Made by a program: the position numbers and the translations under genes. A stretch of 64,000 nt of DNA from Yponomeuta sedellus. Lineage: Eukaryota; Arthropoda; Insecta; Lepidoptera; Yponomeutidae. Under the pieces are notes generated by a model, which did not search any database, was not told the origin of the DNA, and saw only the letters and a program-made list of their open reading frames with translations. Below, piece by piece: positions 36,401 to 45,835 of this stretch; position 1 is the first letter of the stretch, and every line of letters begins with the position of its first letter. The stretch spans positions 2,214,035 through 2,278,034 of the forward strand of contig OW203726.1 in assembly GCA_934045075.1 (NCBI GenBank), read 5' to 3'.

Positions 36401-39400
36401 TTGATGGATGGTAATATGACACGACAAAATAATCTGTATAGATGACGCTCCTTGTTCCTTGGCGTTCCCAGACGGGGTTGCGTGCAGCGCCATCTATTTC
36501 ATTTTGGTGAACCCTACTGCCAACTGAAACTGAAAACCCTACCCTACTCAAAAAAGGGTGAGCTGAAAAGGGCACAATGGCCACATTGCGGTTATATAGC
36601 TGGGCGCTGACCATCATTACGAGTCTTACGAGCTACTCCGTAACAACACGACTGATAGCGTGAATGCTTGCTGTGTGTCATGTTTCTTCGACGTGACGAC
36701 CTCGGTGGCGCAGCGATTTGGTACGCTGACTGTAAAACCGAAGGTCTCGGGTTCGGCCGGGTCAAACTAGGAAACGAACTTTTCTAGTTGGTCTCGGGTT
36801 TTGGACGTTATCTATGTATTTATTGTATTAAATCTATCGTAGAGTTAGCACCTATAACACATGTCATTTAGTTGTACTTAGTATAAGGCTAACAAGATCT
36901 GTGTAATATTTCCATGAATATTATTTATTTGTTTGTTTGTTTGTTTGTTTGTTTGTTTGTTTGTTTGTTTGTTTGTTTGTTTGTTGATTTATTTACATCT
37001 CATAACGTTGGTCCGTCAGTTCCCACAGCCAGCTTAGTACTTTAAAAATCAATCCGCGATCGGTTATTGAATAGTGAGTACTTACTAGGAGCTGGCCCAA
37101 AATAAGGTGGCAGTATTCTATGAAAAGGAGTATGCGCCGTGCCTCTCGATGGATACTTAAGATTGTTACAGGAGCCGTCCAGCCGTCTGCCCTCATAAGG
37201 GTCGCAGGGCTTCAGTTGACTGACACAAAAACTGAAAAAAGGTAAGTAAGGTAACATGCCATAATATTTAATCATAAAAGACTCAGATAACATGAGCTCA
37301 TGTCTATATTATATTCTTTTTAATACACTAACCGGTGCTAAGGACAATTTCAAAAACCTATTTAGACGCTAAATTTTCCACAAATGCCTAGATTCGAACC
37401 CGCGACCTCTGGCTATCCGTGCCAGCGCTCTCTCAACTGAGCTAATGGGCGACCACCGACATCAGTATACGATTTTAATTCCAACTCGACACCTTGGCAC
37501 GGATAGCCAGAGGTCGCGGGTTCGAATCTCGGCATGGGTGGAATTTTTAGCCTCTAAATAGGCTCATGTCTACATCCCAGAGGAATAAGCAGAGACCGAG
37601 GATTGCCACTTGCCACGATCCTGACAGATCAATTTCGCTTTCTCAACGTTCAATAGTCATTGCAGGCGAGCACACCGGAACCGGGTACTTGTTATCTTAC
37701 CCTTTGCTAATACATCCCCTATTTGGTCGGTTTATGTCCACCTGGGACGTCCCGTACCGGCCCTTTCACCCACATTCGCAAGACTAAGATAAAGTCTCAA
37801 AAAGTCGAGTAGGTGTACAATATATACGAAGTCACTTAAATTCTTATATAATGAATGTGTAATGTGAGAAAAAATAATTAAACAAAACCTTGGTAATTAA
37901 ACTCTAATTAGGCTATTTAAGGAAGGTTTTGAAGTGCGTAATTAGAGGTACGGTAACGATAATTGATAAAAATCCGGCAACGTGCGTGTCGCACCACGCG
38001 CATTATAGGGTTCCGTAGGAGGGAATTTTTAATTATCACCAGGACTTTATTTTACTGTCATGTTTACTTATTTAATTAATTTGTTATATTATTTTTAATG
38101 CACTAACCCGTGCTAAGGACAACTTTAAAAAACCTATTTAGAGTCTAAATTGTCCTTAGCACGGGTTAGTGCATTAAAAATAAAAATAGTATAATCATGT
38201 GAGTACAGCGATATCATTCCGATGTTAAAACCTAACTGCAAAGTAGGTAGTCGGGGCTGTAAGTGATGCAATCTACTTCAGCCAGATGTCGCTGCCTGTA
38301 CGTAATACAGAGAATAGTGTAAAGAGGTTCGAAATTTCACTGATGCCGGTGAGTCGCCCATTAGCTCAGTTGGATAGAGCGCTGGCACGGATAGCCAGAG
38401 GTCGCGGGTTCGAATCCCGGCATGGGTAGAATTTTTAGCCTCTAAATAGGTTTTTATAATTAATTTGTAGGTACTTAAAATTTGATGCTTATATTTATAC
38501 AGCCTTGGTGGCGAAACGGGAGACCTCAATCGACTTCTCAATCGTAGTTCGTAGTTTCATGTACCACTCTTCTTAGCGTGTCGATGGCAAGACATCGTGG
38601 TGAAAGGATTTGCCAATCAGCGTAAGGGACTTGCTGGACTCGATTATTGCCCAGGGTGCACCAGACGTACGGGCTTAGTAAGTACGTGTGTCGTTCGAGG
38701 AGGCTCCTTTCTTACCCCCCACTATACCAATATCTTTGTAGTAATTTTTCGTGGAATTTGTGCAGTTTCCTTTAAAATTACATGTTGGTCGAGTATTACT
38801 CGTTAACCTAATTGGTTTTTAACAAATACAGTGTTTTTGAACGACCAGTCTAATGACAATGACTATTACCAATCGAGTGGCTTTTCTGGTCATTCGACGC
38901 TATGGGGTAGACTAGATAAAAATAGCGAGGGTTCCGTACAAATTTGTATGTAGGTATTACGTGCTATGAAAAGTTAAGGATTTTTTTCCAAGCTTTTCCC
39001 AAACTCAGAGACTAATTCTATTACGATAGTGCAGCGAGGTAACGCCGGCAGCGCAGTGGGCACCTTTAGGTCAGATATTATTATGTCCCGGGGCGGCTTA
39101 TTCTATTAGTGTTTTTGTTTTTCGTGAATTTATTTTGTTTTAATATGTCGACATTCGTGATGTTTATTTATTTTACTGTTATAATTATTTAGATGACTGT
39201 CTGAATTCTCCTTGAAATAAAATGATTAAGAATTAACTTATGTAAAATGTGTAGTTTGTACTATAAGTAGTTTTTACTGTAGTTGTACTATAAGTTAATA
39301 TTACTATCCATAGTTCATATTTTAAAGCCAACGTGAAGTCCTATGAATTTTTAATCTCTTGAGACTCAAAATATACGTCTTTTTTGTGCCATAAACGGCC

Positions 39401-41761
39401 GCGACACTTTTATGCGTTTCCGAGACAAAGAATCTTGACATACAGGCGGACGGACTGATAACAAAGTGATCCTTTAAGTGTTTTGATTTTCTTTTCGAGA
39501 TACAGAACTCTAAAAACCTACACTTTACATTGGCTAAAATATTTCTTTTAGAGATTAAATTTTAAAAGATTTATCGAGGTGATGGTAATGTATATCTGCA
39601 TAGAATTTTAGGTTTCTTGTACTAATCGTCTCTAAACAAAGTCGCGGATAGACAGACAGAGAGACAGAAATATAATATAAGGGTTCCTAGTAAACAAAGG
39701 AACCCTAAAAAACACACACAAGCAGCCTTTATACAGCTCCCGTGTAAAGCATAAGGCCTTCATGCCGAGAAAGTGAAAAAAACATATTTTAACCGACTTC
39801 AAAATATTACGACACTAAAAACAAAGAAATAACTTTAATGAATTTGACCTTCAAACTCGATGTTTGTATTGTAGAAGTACAGTTTGGAGCCGGTCAATAT
39901 AGTATTTTCTAAGGTTGACACGAGGTTCACCTCAGTCATCCGGGACCACGGCACCTGTAAAATTGCCGAAACATCGGAAAATTGTAAAAATATAATAAAA
40001 CGAGTGAAATCCGTATAAAAACAGTTTTAGTTAGTCGGTATCAAGTTAGTAGACCAGCGCACACAATGTGGATACCGTCTCCAAAATATATTTCTACAAA
40101 ACTTACATCGAGTTTAAAGTTTCATATTACTTTAAATGAAGCGCTGGTGGCTTCATGGAACCGAGTTACGTTACGTTATCAACCCTTGTATGTCCCCACT
40201 GCTGGGGCACGGGTCTCTTCCTGCATTGCAGGAAGGTTAGGCCATACTCCACCACGGGGGCCAAGTCCGGGTTGATGGAGGATTGTAAGACAGTGGCGGG
40301 CCTTACTGTCAGAAGTTATCAAGCCGCCCATAAGGCCTCTGACATGGCGTAACGACTGCCATTATATGACAGCCGGCACCAACGGCTTAACGTGCCTTGC
40401 GAAGCACGGAAGCGCTTGGAAAAATGCCACTAGCGGTAGTCACGGGACGCTCACCCATCCTGTACCGCGCCTGTTGTTGCTTAACCAAGTGATTGATTGC
40501 AATCACTCTGTTCGCCTAGACCACGAGCGCTTCCGAGCGGTTCCGATGGAAGCGAGTGATTGGAAACAATTACTTAGGTTGCCATCCCGTGACTTTTGCT
40601 AGTGGAATTTTTCCGAGCACTTCCGCGCCTCGCACGGCACGCTAAGCCGTTGGTGCCGGCTGTCATCTAATGCAAGTCGCTAAGCCTTCCATTAATTATG
40701 TTTTCCGAAAGAAAAGGCACTAGTCACTATACATACATACATACATACATACATACATACATACATACATACATACATACATACATACATACATACATAC
40801 ATACATACATACATACATACATACATACATACATACATACATACATACATACATACATACATACATACATACATACATACATACATACATACATACATAC
40901 ATACATACATACATACATAATCTCACGCCTGTATCCCAGAGGGGTAGGCCTCTGCCTACCCCTCTCACTGCCTGCCTACAGGCGTGAGACGGGAGGCGAG
41001 ACGGGATACAGCAAAGAGACCAGAGACTGCCACTTGCCACGATCCTGACAGATCACCTTCGCTTCATCCACATTCATAAGTCGTTTCATGCACGCACACC
41101 GGTGCCGGGTACTTTTTATCTTTTCCTTTGCAAATACATCCCCTATTTGGTTTTTCTAATACATTCCACTCACATTCGCAATATATATTTGTTTCAAAAA
41201 AAAAAACCTATTTAGAGGCTATATTTGTTTCGTCAATCTTTCTTCCTTCATCCTCTCCACATGTCACTAATCACTAATAAACACCAAAATCGCTTCAAGT
41301 CTGGCATTGACATGTGAAGAGTTCTCTCAAGTTCTTCCAAATCCCATCATCAGATCCTTAATTAATTAAATGTATCCTATCAAACAAAAAAAAAATGCAA
41401 ATAGATCCACGAGTCTGAATATACTAAACAAAAGTTTCCGATGAATTAAGAACCTCCTATTTGCTTAAACTCGGCTAAAAAGGTTACAATATAGGCCTGC
41501 GCAGACGAGGAACTTTTGTCCTCGTGGGACGAAAATCCCTGAATTATGTAAATAATGTCGACCGAGTACTTGTGACGTCTACGCAGGCCTTAACACGAGT
41601 ACTTACAATGTAGTGTTGGCTCGTTCTCTTTTCAGCAGCTCACTCTTGGATATTTGTTTTCCTTCGTAACTATCAAAATAGAGATTTCCATCGGAACTGT
41701 CCGAATCAGGACTCGGAATCACATTCGTGACAAAAGTTAAAATGAAAACTATCAGCAACAT
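24696..41761 (-). CDS. Secreted animal haem-peroxidase-like protein, distal pocket lost (gene 1, 12 exons, 638 aa)
   Basis: Exons, 5' to 3': 41761-41607, 37219-37086, 35233-35069, 34683-34496, 33809-33605, 33158-32961, 32584-32440, 31971-31815, 30717-30550, 27594-27396, 26614-26509, 24792-24696. All junctions are GT/AG and keep frame. The protein starts MLLIVFILTFVTNVIPS, a signal peptide. Peroxidase family motifs follow in order: CDPYEGRRLDGSCNN (57-71), GGPLPEAR (106-113), VFDMSNVYGS (221-230), FWRNHNRLANEL, LRWIHT with proximal His389, and the C-terminal LDLTPW-like SIDLTPW. Aligned to catalytic relatives, the 'Q-F-x-D-H-D' distal motif reads V139-F-V-T142-S143-D, so Gln, haem-linking Asp and distal His are all replaced. 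Arg278 is kept, but the Glu three residues on is Asn281. Asp468 stands where the Asn that supports the proximal His is expected. A binding, structural or regulatory role outside the cell is more likely than peroxidase turnover. No frameshift or internal stop was found. Confidence 0.9.
24985..25396. mobile_element. MITE with 'ATTAAACGGG' termini, longer form
   Basis: It starts 'tattaaacggg' and ends 'cgcgattggacccgtttaat'. The interior has 'gaccacggcaactgtaatgc' and 'tgccgaaacgtcagg'. It lies in the 3' flank of gene 1, outside the coding exons. Confidence 0.7.
25690..25960. repeat. 5S-headed SINE tail (+) next to an RTE tail (-)
   Basis: 25690-25857 carries the sense SINE body and tail ('ccatgtcagaggcctaatgg', 'cccccgtggtggagtatggc'). 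25898-25960 has 'aggctatactggtccactgc' and 'tggacatagccctt', the antisense RTE 3' end. Confidence 0.65.
25975..26110 (+). repeat. Dispersed repeat shared with 48340-48500
   Basis: 'gggatcgcagttcggtggaa' and 'cgccttttacgacacccgcg' occur here and, inverted, at 48340-48470. Family unknown; it sits beside RTE tails in both places. Confidence 0.6.
26509..26614 (-). CDS. Exon 11 of peroxidase gene 1 (apparent stop is intronic)
   Basis: The frame appears to end at TAA 26507-26505, but those bases belong to a GTAAAG donor that starts at 26508. Splicing to 24792-24696 completes a Gly codon and adds 32 residues with the family's ... CDT...DLTPW ... end. The paralogous exon at 56220-56325 has the same arrangement with GTAAAC. 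Confidence 0.85.
26805..27180. repeat. SINE body piece and antisense LINE 3' end (intron 10 of gene 1)
   Basis: 26805-26890 has the body of the SINE at 29828 ('gtagcaataccactcgctaa', 'cctcgtgagaaaaccc'). 26990-27080 is an antisense LINE tail ('ttctttattgcacaataagc'). Confidence 0.6.
27647..27900. repeat. tRNA-Ile-like repeat, head-to-head inverted dimer
   Basis: An antisense tRNA-like head (27718-27788) meets a sense head (27796-27869) with almost no spacer. Both carry 'cctatttagaggct'-type borders on the outside. It lies in intron 9 of gene 1. Confidence 0.8.
28055..28250 (+). repeat. tRNA-derived SINE, family B
   Basis: The head is 'ctctgtggcgtagcggtagc' with the B box 'gggttcgaatccc'. 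The body is 'aggtcttggatgtttacatg' and 'gatgtcgttgtttctg'. Other copies are at 50607-50818 and, inverted, 59295-59452. A short LINE C-terminus-like reading ('NCFKHKLKTLLIEKF') follows at 28275-28345. Confidence 0.8.
28412..28740 (-). repeat. tRNA-Ile-like repeat, full unit
   Basis: Antisense head at 28488-28556, full body, and a second 'actatttttatt' border at the right. Confidence 0.85.
28803..28945. repeat. tRNA-Ile-like hairpin (3' halves mirrored)
   Basis: 'cccatgccgggactcgaacc' is directly followed by its inverse 'gggttcgagtcccggcatgg'. The mirror point lies where the anticodon arm would be. Confidence 0.8.
29260..29808. repeat. tRNA-Ile-like repeats: one full antisense unit and one hairpin
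   Basis: 29260-29600 is an antisense unit with head at 29286-29358. 29601-29640 is an inverted border piece. 29640-29808 is a hairpin whose arms are the antisense tRNA 3' half and a shorter sense copy. Confidence 0.8.
29828..30200 (+). repeat. tRNA-derived SINE, family C
   Basis: The head is 'gcggtggtagctcagtggg' with the B box 'ggttcgatccc'. The body has 'gtaccaatgactttg' and 'aaaacatcgtgaggaaaccc'. Another headed copy is at 43495, and body pieces lie at 26805 and 54370. Confidence 0.8.
30348..30424. repeat. (TA)n microsatellite
   Basis: An almost pure TA run of about 77 bp in intron 9 of gene 1. Open frames reading IYIY here are artefacts. Confidence 0.95.
30835..31125. repeat. LINE 3' tail (+) and RTE-type C-terminus (-) in intron 9
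   Basis: 30835-30925 has 'gttaagaaatatctgtgtaa' and 'gtacaataaagtgttctc' followed by CTAT repeats. 30966-31120 on the minus strand reads 'RRRWRDDLTNFLSGQRLASD' and 'RAEWRAKSIWH', an RTE-like polyprotein end. Confidence 0.65.
33320..33445 (+). repeat. LINE 3' tail
   Basis: 'ttgtctggaagaaattgctt', 'gcaataaggccgccaattgt' and 'tgtacaataaagaatattc' end in a TCTTA run. A related copy is at 42805-42955. It lies in intron 5 of gene 1. Confidence 0.65.
33912..36400. repeat. Inverted repeat pair flanking exons 3-4 of gene 1
   Basis: 33912-34075 ('atttatttcaacgtaaagaa', 'gccgccgccttcgggccgta', 'ccactctgaccatctttt') is answered by its inverse at 36243-36398. The two copies enclose exons 4 and 3. A third short piece is at 53070-53145. 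Confidence 0.8.
35471..35900 (+). pseudogene. LINE polyprotein C-terminal fragment in intron 2 of gene 1
   Basis: The 123-codon plus frame ends 'GTSFVGYCVRFYNKIPERVL' and 'CLSENKFKTFIKNSLCKKAY', the usual C-terminal pattern of CR1/Jockey-like LINE ORF2 (short Asn-Lys-Ile-Pro motif, FK..IK..L, YY.IDDY). It is 5'-truncated and lies opposite to the host gene. Confidence 0.7.
36694..36985 (+). repeat. tRNA-derived SINE, family A, with (GTTT)n tail
   Basis: The head is 'ctcggtggcgcagcgatttg' and the body 'cttttctagttggtctcggg' and 'ttagttgtacttagtataag', as at 21735. It ends in about 13 GTTT units at 36929-36983, only 101 bp from exon 2 of gene 1. Confidence 0.85.
37325..37563. repeat. tRNA-Ile-like repeat, inverted
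   Basis: An antisense head (37383-37452) plus a sense 3' half (37495-37545), with matching 'cctatttaga' and 'tctaaatagg' borders. It lies in intron 1 of gene 1. Confidence 0.8.
37564..37790 (+). repeat. Dispersed repeat (shared with 3.2, 41.0, 48.9, 62.8 kb)
   Basis: 'tgccacttgccacgatcctg', 'acagatcaatttcgctt' and 'aatacatcccctatttgg' recur elsewhere in the window. Not coding. Confidence 0.6.
38085..38455 (+). repeat. tRNA-Ile-like repeat, full sense unit
   Basis: An inverted border pair ('gcactaacccgtgctaagga' / 'tccttagcacgggttagtgc') precedes the body and a well-kept head at 38356-38428. This copy has the TAGCTCAGTTGGATAGAGC A-box form closest to tRNA-Ile. Confidence 0.85.
40176..40690. 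repeat. 5S-headed SINE (-) followed by a second partial copy (+)
   Basis: 40176-40536 is a substantial antisense copy (tail 'cccactgctggggcacgggt', body, and head 'cacgggacgctcacccatcc'). 40537-40690 is a sense head and body with a deletion in the 5S-like part. The two are head to head. Confidence 0.8.
40731..40918. repeat. (CATA)n microsatellite
   Basis: About 47 units of CATA. Reading frames HTYI and MYVC on either strand are artefacts. Confidence 0.97.
40920..41150 (+). repeat. Dispersed repeat with 'ctcacgcctgtatcccag' head
   Basis: It starts with an inverted pair ('ctcacgcctgtatcccagag ... caggcgtgag') and continues 'ctgccacttgccacgatcct', as at 37564 and, inverted, 48895-49015. Confidence 0.6.
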
Positions 41762-41799
41762 GTCTGAAAGGCGAAAGGCAGCAGAAAAATTAAGGAAAC

Positions 41800-41911
41800 G
41801 CGACCGGTTTATATAAGACGTAACGTTATAATGCTGTGTTGCCTTAATAATTAGGTAAACAAAGGCTATAAGTTATTCCGCTTTTATTGTGGCGCCTATT
41901 TAAATGCAAAT
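41800..41911 (-). promoter_or_regulatory. Core promoter of peroxidase gene 1
   Basis: TATATAAA at 41815-41808 lies about 47 nt upstream of the ATG, leaving room for only a short leader. The 17-bp block ACCGGTTTATATAAGAC (plus-strand text) is identical at gene 2. An octamer ATGCAAAT at 41904-41911 (a POU-type site) lies about 96 bp further upstream; the gene 2 promoter has it about 90 bp upstream. Confidence 0.75.
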
Positions 41912-42001
41912 GACGCGGCTGCGGATATGGAGCTCATGAAAAAAGCAAATCTTAAATTGCGGGTAATTTCGAGTAAAAATTTGTTGGATTTATGTGTTTT
42001 T

Positions 42002-42500
42002 ATACTATTTTTATTTTTAATGCACTAACCCGTGCTAAGGAACAAATTTAAAAAAAAACCTATTAAGAGGCTAAATAGGTGAAAATTTCATGCCGTGAAA
42101 TTTCACGGCATGGGTGAAATTTTTAGCCTCTAAATAGGTTTTTAAATATATATGTGTTTTGTTAGTTTTTAAGAATAATCATCACACTAACATTGGAAAG
42201 CCAAATCCCTGCCCATTTTTAAGGCTATGGTAAAGAAGTTCTATCTCACAACTACACTGTAATACTGTTATTATTTAATTTTGTAACATTATCCTGCTGT
42301 TGTTGTGTTCGACTTATGTCGTTTGAATGTGTATATTTTTAAAAACCTATTCCGGATTCGAACCCGCAACCTCTGGCTATCGGTGGCAGAGGTTGCGGGT
42401 TCGAATCCCGGCATGGGTCTAATTTTCAGCCTCTAAATAGGTTTTTAAATTTGTCCTTAGCACGGGTTAGTGCATTAAAAATAAAAATAGTATAATCATG
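42002..42500. repeat. tRNA-Ile-like repeats: border-only foldback and a hairpin
   Basis: 42002-42150 keeps the borders and 'catgccgtgaaatttcacgg' but no tRNA core. 42340-42500 is a hairpin with arms 'ggattcgaacccgcaacctc' and 'gaggttgcgggttcgaatcc' that turns over at the anticodon-stem sequence. Confidence 0.8.
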
Positions 42501-42589
42501 TTTAAATTTTGTTAATTATTTATGTATTTATATATAATATTAAATTTTATTTATGTAAATTATTTGTAGACAAATGAAGACAGGGTGCT

Positions 42590-42956
42590 ATGGCCATCAT
42601 TAGGAGAGGGCTTTAACCAGCAGTGGACTACATAATATAGCCTTAAGAAGAAGAAGATAAATTATTTGTGTGTATCTGTTGATAATTTTATTTATTCACA
42701 CTATTATTTAGGCATGTATTTATGTAGGTACCTCAGAAATTATCATTTTCTTTGTTTTTCGTCAATCTACTTCCTTCTTTTATTTATTAATTCAGTTCAT
42801 CCAAAGGTTGTCTGGAAGAGATCACTTTTAGTGATAAGGCCGCCGTCTGTACTCTTAGGTTAAGAAATATCTGTGTAATTTCCATTTTTATGTACAATTA
42901 AGTGTTCTCTATCTATCTACCTACCTACCTACCTACCTACCTACCTATCTATTTAT
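42590..42956 (+). repeat. RTE tail and LINE 3' tail with CTAC/CTAT run
   Basis: 42590-42655 has 'ccagcagtggactacataat' and 'agccttaagaagaagaag'. 42805-42955 has 'ggttgtctggaagagatcac', 'gtgataaggccgccg' and 'tgtacaattaagtgttctc' followed by tetranucleotide repeats. Confidence 0.6.
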
Positions 42957-42959
42957 CTA

Positions 42960-43171
42960 TCTAATATTATAAAGGCAAAAGTTTGTGAGTGTGTGTTTGT
43001 TACTTCTTCACGTCTAAACGGCAAGGCGATTCTAATAAATTTTTGCATGGAGTTAGCTGATACCCTGGATTAACAAATAGGCTACGTTTTTCTGCGGAAA
43101 AATATCTTTTACTGTAATACACAATTTATTTTCCCTAATAAACCACGGGTAACCCCGCGGAGCACAGCTGG
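42960..43171 (+). mobile_element. Non-autonomous Helitron
   Basis: It begins TC ('tctaatattataaaggcaaa') and ends 'gcggagcacagctgg' before T, which fits CTRR-T. It includes 'ggagttagctgataccctgg'. Non-coding. Confidence 0.55.
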
Positions 43172-43494
43172 TACAGTGCTACACAAGAAATAAATCACGC
43201 GGATGTACCTGCGCAAATGACCAAATTTTGGATGTGCGGCAAGTTGGCCGCGCGCCTTTGTTGCTATTGGTTGATTCAACATCATCGATGCAGGTGACTA
43301 TTAGTTTGGCAATATTAGCGTGAGCGAAATAGGTAGCACTTCTGCGGCAATCAAATCTGCACCTTAACCGTATCGGTTAAAGATCATGTTGAATGTACTT
43401 ATAGCTTCGGGTACTTTCGTTACACTTCTTCCTTGTCTGCGCGAACGTAGATTCCCGAAGGGACTTTTATGATGTGTAGTACTGTAATAAAAAT

Positions 43495-44260
43495 CATGCT
43501 GATAGCTCAGTGAGTAGAACAAAGGACCCGGAAGCGAGAGACGCAGGTTCAATTCCCCGTGCGTGCATGTACCAATGACTTCGTTTTCCACATTCGTGAA
43601 GTTATAGTAGCAGAATCACTTGCTAATGTGAAGGAAAACATCGTGAGGAGACCTGAGTGTCTGAGGTGTTCAAATACCTCAGTGCTAGAAACCCGACAAT
43701 CCGTGGTAGACACGTGTGGTAATTAACCTTTTAGGCTGGGCGCATGCTGAGACGCAGGCGACGCAGCACAGCGCAGCGCAGGGCAACGCAGATTTTGTAA
43801 AGCGTGGAACATCATTGAGCTACGTACGCTGCGGCGCAGGCACGTGCGACGCAGAAATGTGTCTGCCCTGCTCTGCGTCTCGTTGTAGTGCCGGCACAGA
43901 TTACTGCGCGACGCGTGCACGTCGAGGCGTGTTTACTAACAATTTTGTTGCAGTGACAGAACATTTAATTAAATTAATTCGCTGTAAAGCTTGCTTATAT
44001 GATACCAATCATCCAGACTATTTAAAAAAGACATTGAAAGAGTTATTTTGGGTGAGAATTGCCAAGGAATGGAGCAATTGCGTCGCAACTTGCGATGGGG
44101 GCCTATGTCTGCCTCAACTGCCCTGTCCTGTACTGAACTGTGCTGCGCTGTGCTGCGTCGCCTGCGTCTCAGCATGCGCCCAGCCTTAATCTCTCTTTGA
44201 GAGAAGATGTGCGCAATGTAGTGGGACCCTTATAGGAAACATAATAGTAAACTATCATAT
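43495..44260 (+). repeat. tRNA-derived SINE, family C, split by a Harbinger-like element
   Basis: The head 'tgatagctcagtgagtagaa' and B-box region 'ggttcaattcc' are followed by the body 'gtaccaatgacttcg', 'aaaacatcgtgaggagacct' and 'cgtgtggtaattaacctttt'. The SINE resumes after the insert with 'ttaatctctctttgagagaa'. A copy at 54370-54530 is continuous across this point. Confidence 0.8.
43734..44185 (+). mobile_element. PIF/Harbinger-like element (452 bp) with a MADF-domain fragment
   Basis: Its long inverted termini start GGCTGGGCGCATGCTGAGAC and match over more than 40 bp. It is flanked by TTA on both sides (43731-43733, 44186-44188), the 3-bp target duplication usual for PIF/Harbinger. 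A plus frame is open across the whole element. Its middle (about 43922-44080) reads 'AVTEHLIKLIRCKACLYDTN' and 'HPDYLKKTLKELFWVRIAKE', the helix pattern of a MADF domain. Complete Harbinger elements often encode a Myb/MADF protein beside the transposase, so this is probably a remnant of it. No transposase is present. Confidence 0.85.
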
Positions 44261-44439
44261 AAGTGCGGAAAGTTAAAAATTACAGCCTATTGGCGATATT
44301 GCATGAAAGCAGAGGCTGTAACTAAAGCGCACGTACAGTCTATTTATTCTTATTTGTCCAATTTAGTAAACAATATTCTAACCTTGAAATTGAGATTACA
44401 TGCCTAAACTAGACATTTCTTATTAAAACTGTTTTTTCA

Positions 44440-44545
44440 CGGATTTATGCTCGTTTATTACATTTTTACAATTTTCCAACGTTTCGGCACTTTTTCAGGT
44501 GCCGTGGTCCCGGATGACATTTTCTCGCAAATTCATGAACTATGT
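44440..44545 (-). repeat. Dispersed repeat shared with 39890-40035
   Basis: 'caatttttccaacgtttcgg'-like text and 'caggtgccgtggtcccggat' are the inverse of 'atccgggaccacggcacctg' and 'gccgaaacatcggaaaattg' at 39938-39985. Family not recognised. Confidence 0.6.
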
Positions 44546-45237
44546 TTATAAAATTGGCAGCGTTTTATCTAAAAGAGTGTTCCAGGTTACTTAATTTATA
44601 GAAATATGGCAGTTCTGGACTAAAATGTCACAGTTTAAGAGTAGAATCTTGTTTACTAAATTGGACAAGTAAGAAGAAATAGACTGTATGTCACACGATG
44701 TTTTATTATGACACATTTGCGAGGAAATAAACAAAACTCGGACTTTCTTAAACGAATTATTATTTAATAGAATAGAATAGACACGTTTATTTGGTACCAT
44801 TATAAAAAATAAAACATATAATCTAGATATTTAAGAACTAGGAATTGCCACCAAATGGCCCCCGCTCAGCTTTATGCCGTGGCCGATAGCGACCACGACG
44901 CTGGTTTTCAGCGGACACCACAACAAAACAACACAGAACAAACAAAACAAAACTTAGACACAGAACGGCATCTACCGCGAGGCCGCAATAGATTTTTTTT
45001 TTATTAATTAACTCTTTTTATTTGAATAAATGTTTTTCTATTCTATTCTATTCTTTTTTTTTGTCCATCATAAAAACATTTATTAATTAATTATACCATC
45101 ATAAAAACATTTAAATGCATGAGCGTGTGTTCGCGTATTTGGAATGAGTGAGTGCTGTGGGGATAACTACAGAAATATAACAATCGATACATACTTCCAT
45201 AAAATAAAATAAAATATACACTACATATACCTCATAT
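44546..45237. other. Spacer with LINE-tail-like DNA
   Basis: 44765-45060 is bracketed by 'aatagaatagaatag' and 'ctattctattctattc' and may be an antisense LINE 3' end. No gene is seen. Confidence 0.4.
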
Positions 45238-45835
45238 TTAAAAACCTATTTAGAGGCTAAAAATTTCACCCATGCCGGGATTCGAACCCGCAACCTCTGG
45301 CTATCCGTGCCAGCGCTCTACCAATTGAGCCAATGGGCGACTCACCGGCATCAGTGAAATTTCGAACCTCTTTACACAATTCTCTGTATTACGTACAGTC
45401 AGCGACATCTGGCTTAACCAAATTGCATCACTTACAGCCCCGACTACCTACTTTGCAGTTAGGTTTTACATCGGAACGATATCACTGTACCCACATGATT
45501 ATACTATTTTTATTTTAATGCACTAACCCGTGCTAAGGACAAATTTAAAAACCTATTTAGAGGCTAAAAATTTCACCCATGCCGGGATTCGAACCCGCAA
45601 CCTCTGGCTATCCGTGCCAGCGCTCTACCAATTGAGCCAATGGGCGAATGGGTGTAAAGAGGTTTGAAATTTCACTGATGCCGGTGAGTCGCCCATTGGC
45701 TCAATTGGTAGAGTGCTGGCACGGATAGCCAGAGGTTGCGGGTTCGAATCCCGGCATGGGTGAAATTTTTAGCCTCTAAATAGGTTTTTAAATTTGTCCT
45801 TAGCACGGGTTAGTGCATTAAAATAAAAATAGTAT
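45238..45835. repeat. tRNA-Ile-like repeats: antisense direct dimer plus sense copy
   Basis: Antisense heads at 45268-45340 and 45580-45648 lie 312 bp apart. A sense head at 45689-45762 forms an inverted pair with the second. This is the richest single locus of the family. Confidence 0.85.

Noticed and set aside
40692..41048. Open frames reading MYVC or HTYI repeats
   Set aside because: They are translations of the (CATA)n microsatellite on both strands.
43716..44189. A 157-codon host gene
   Set aside because: The frame covers a Harbinger-like element including both inverted termini. Only the MADF core is protein-like.
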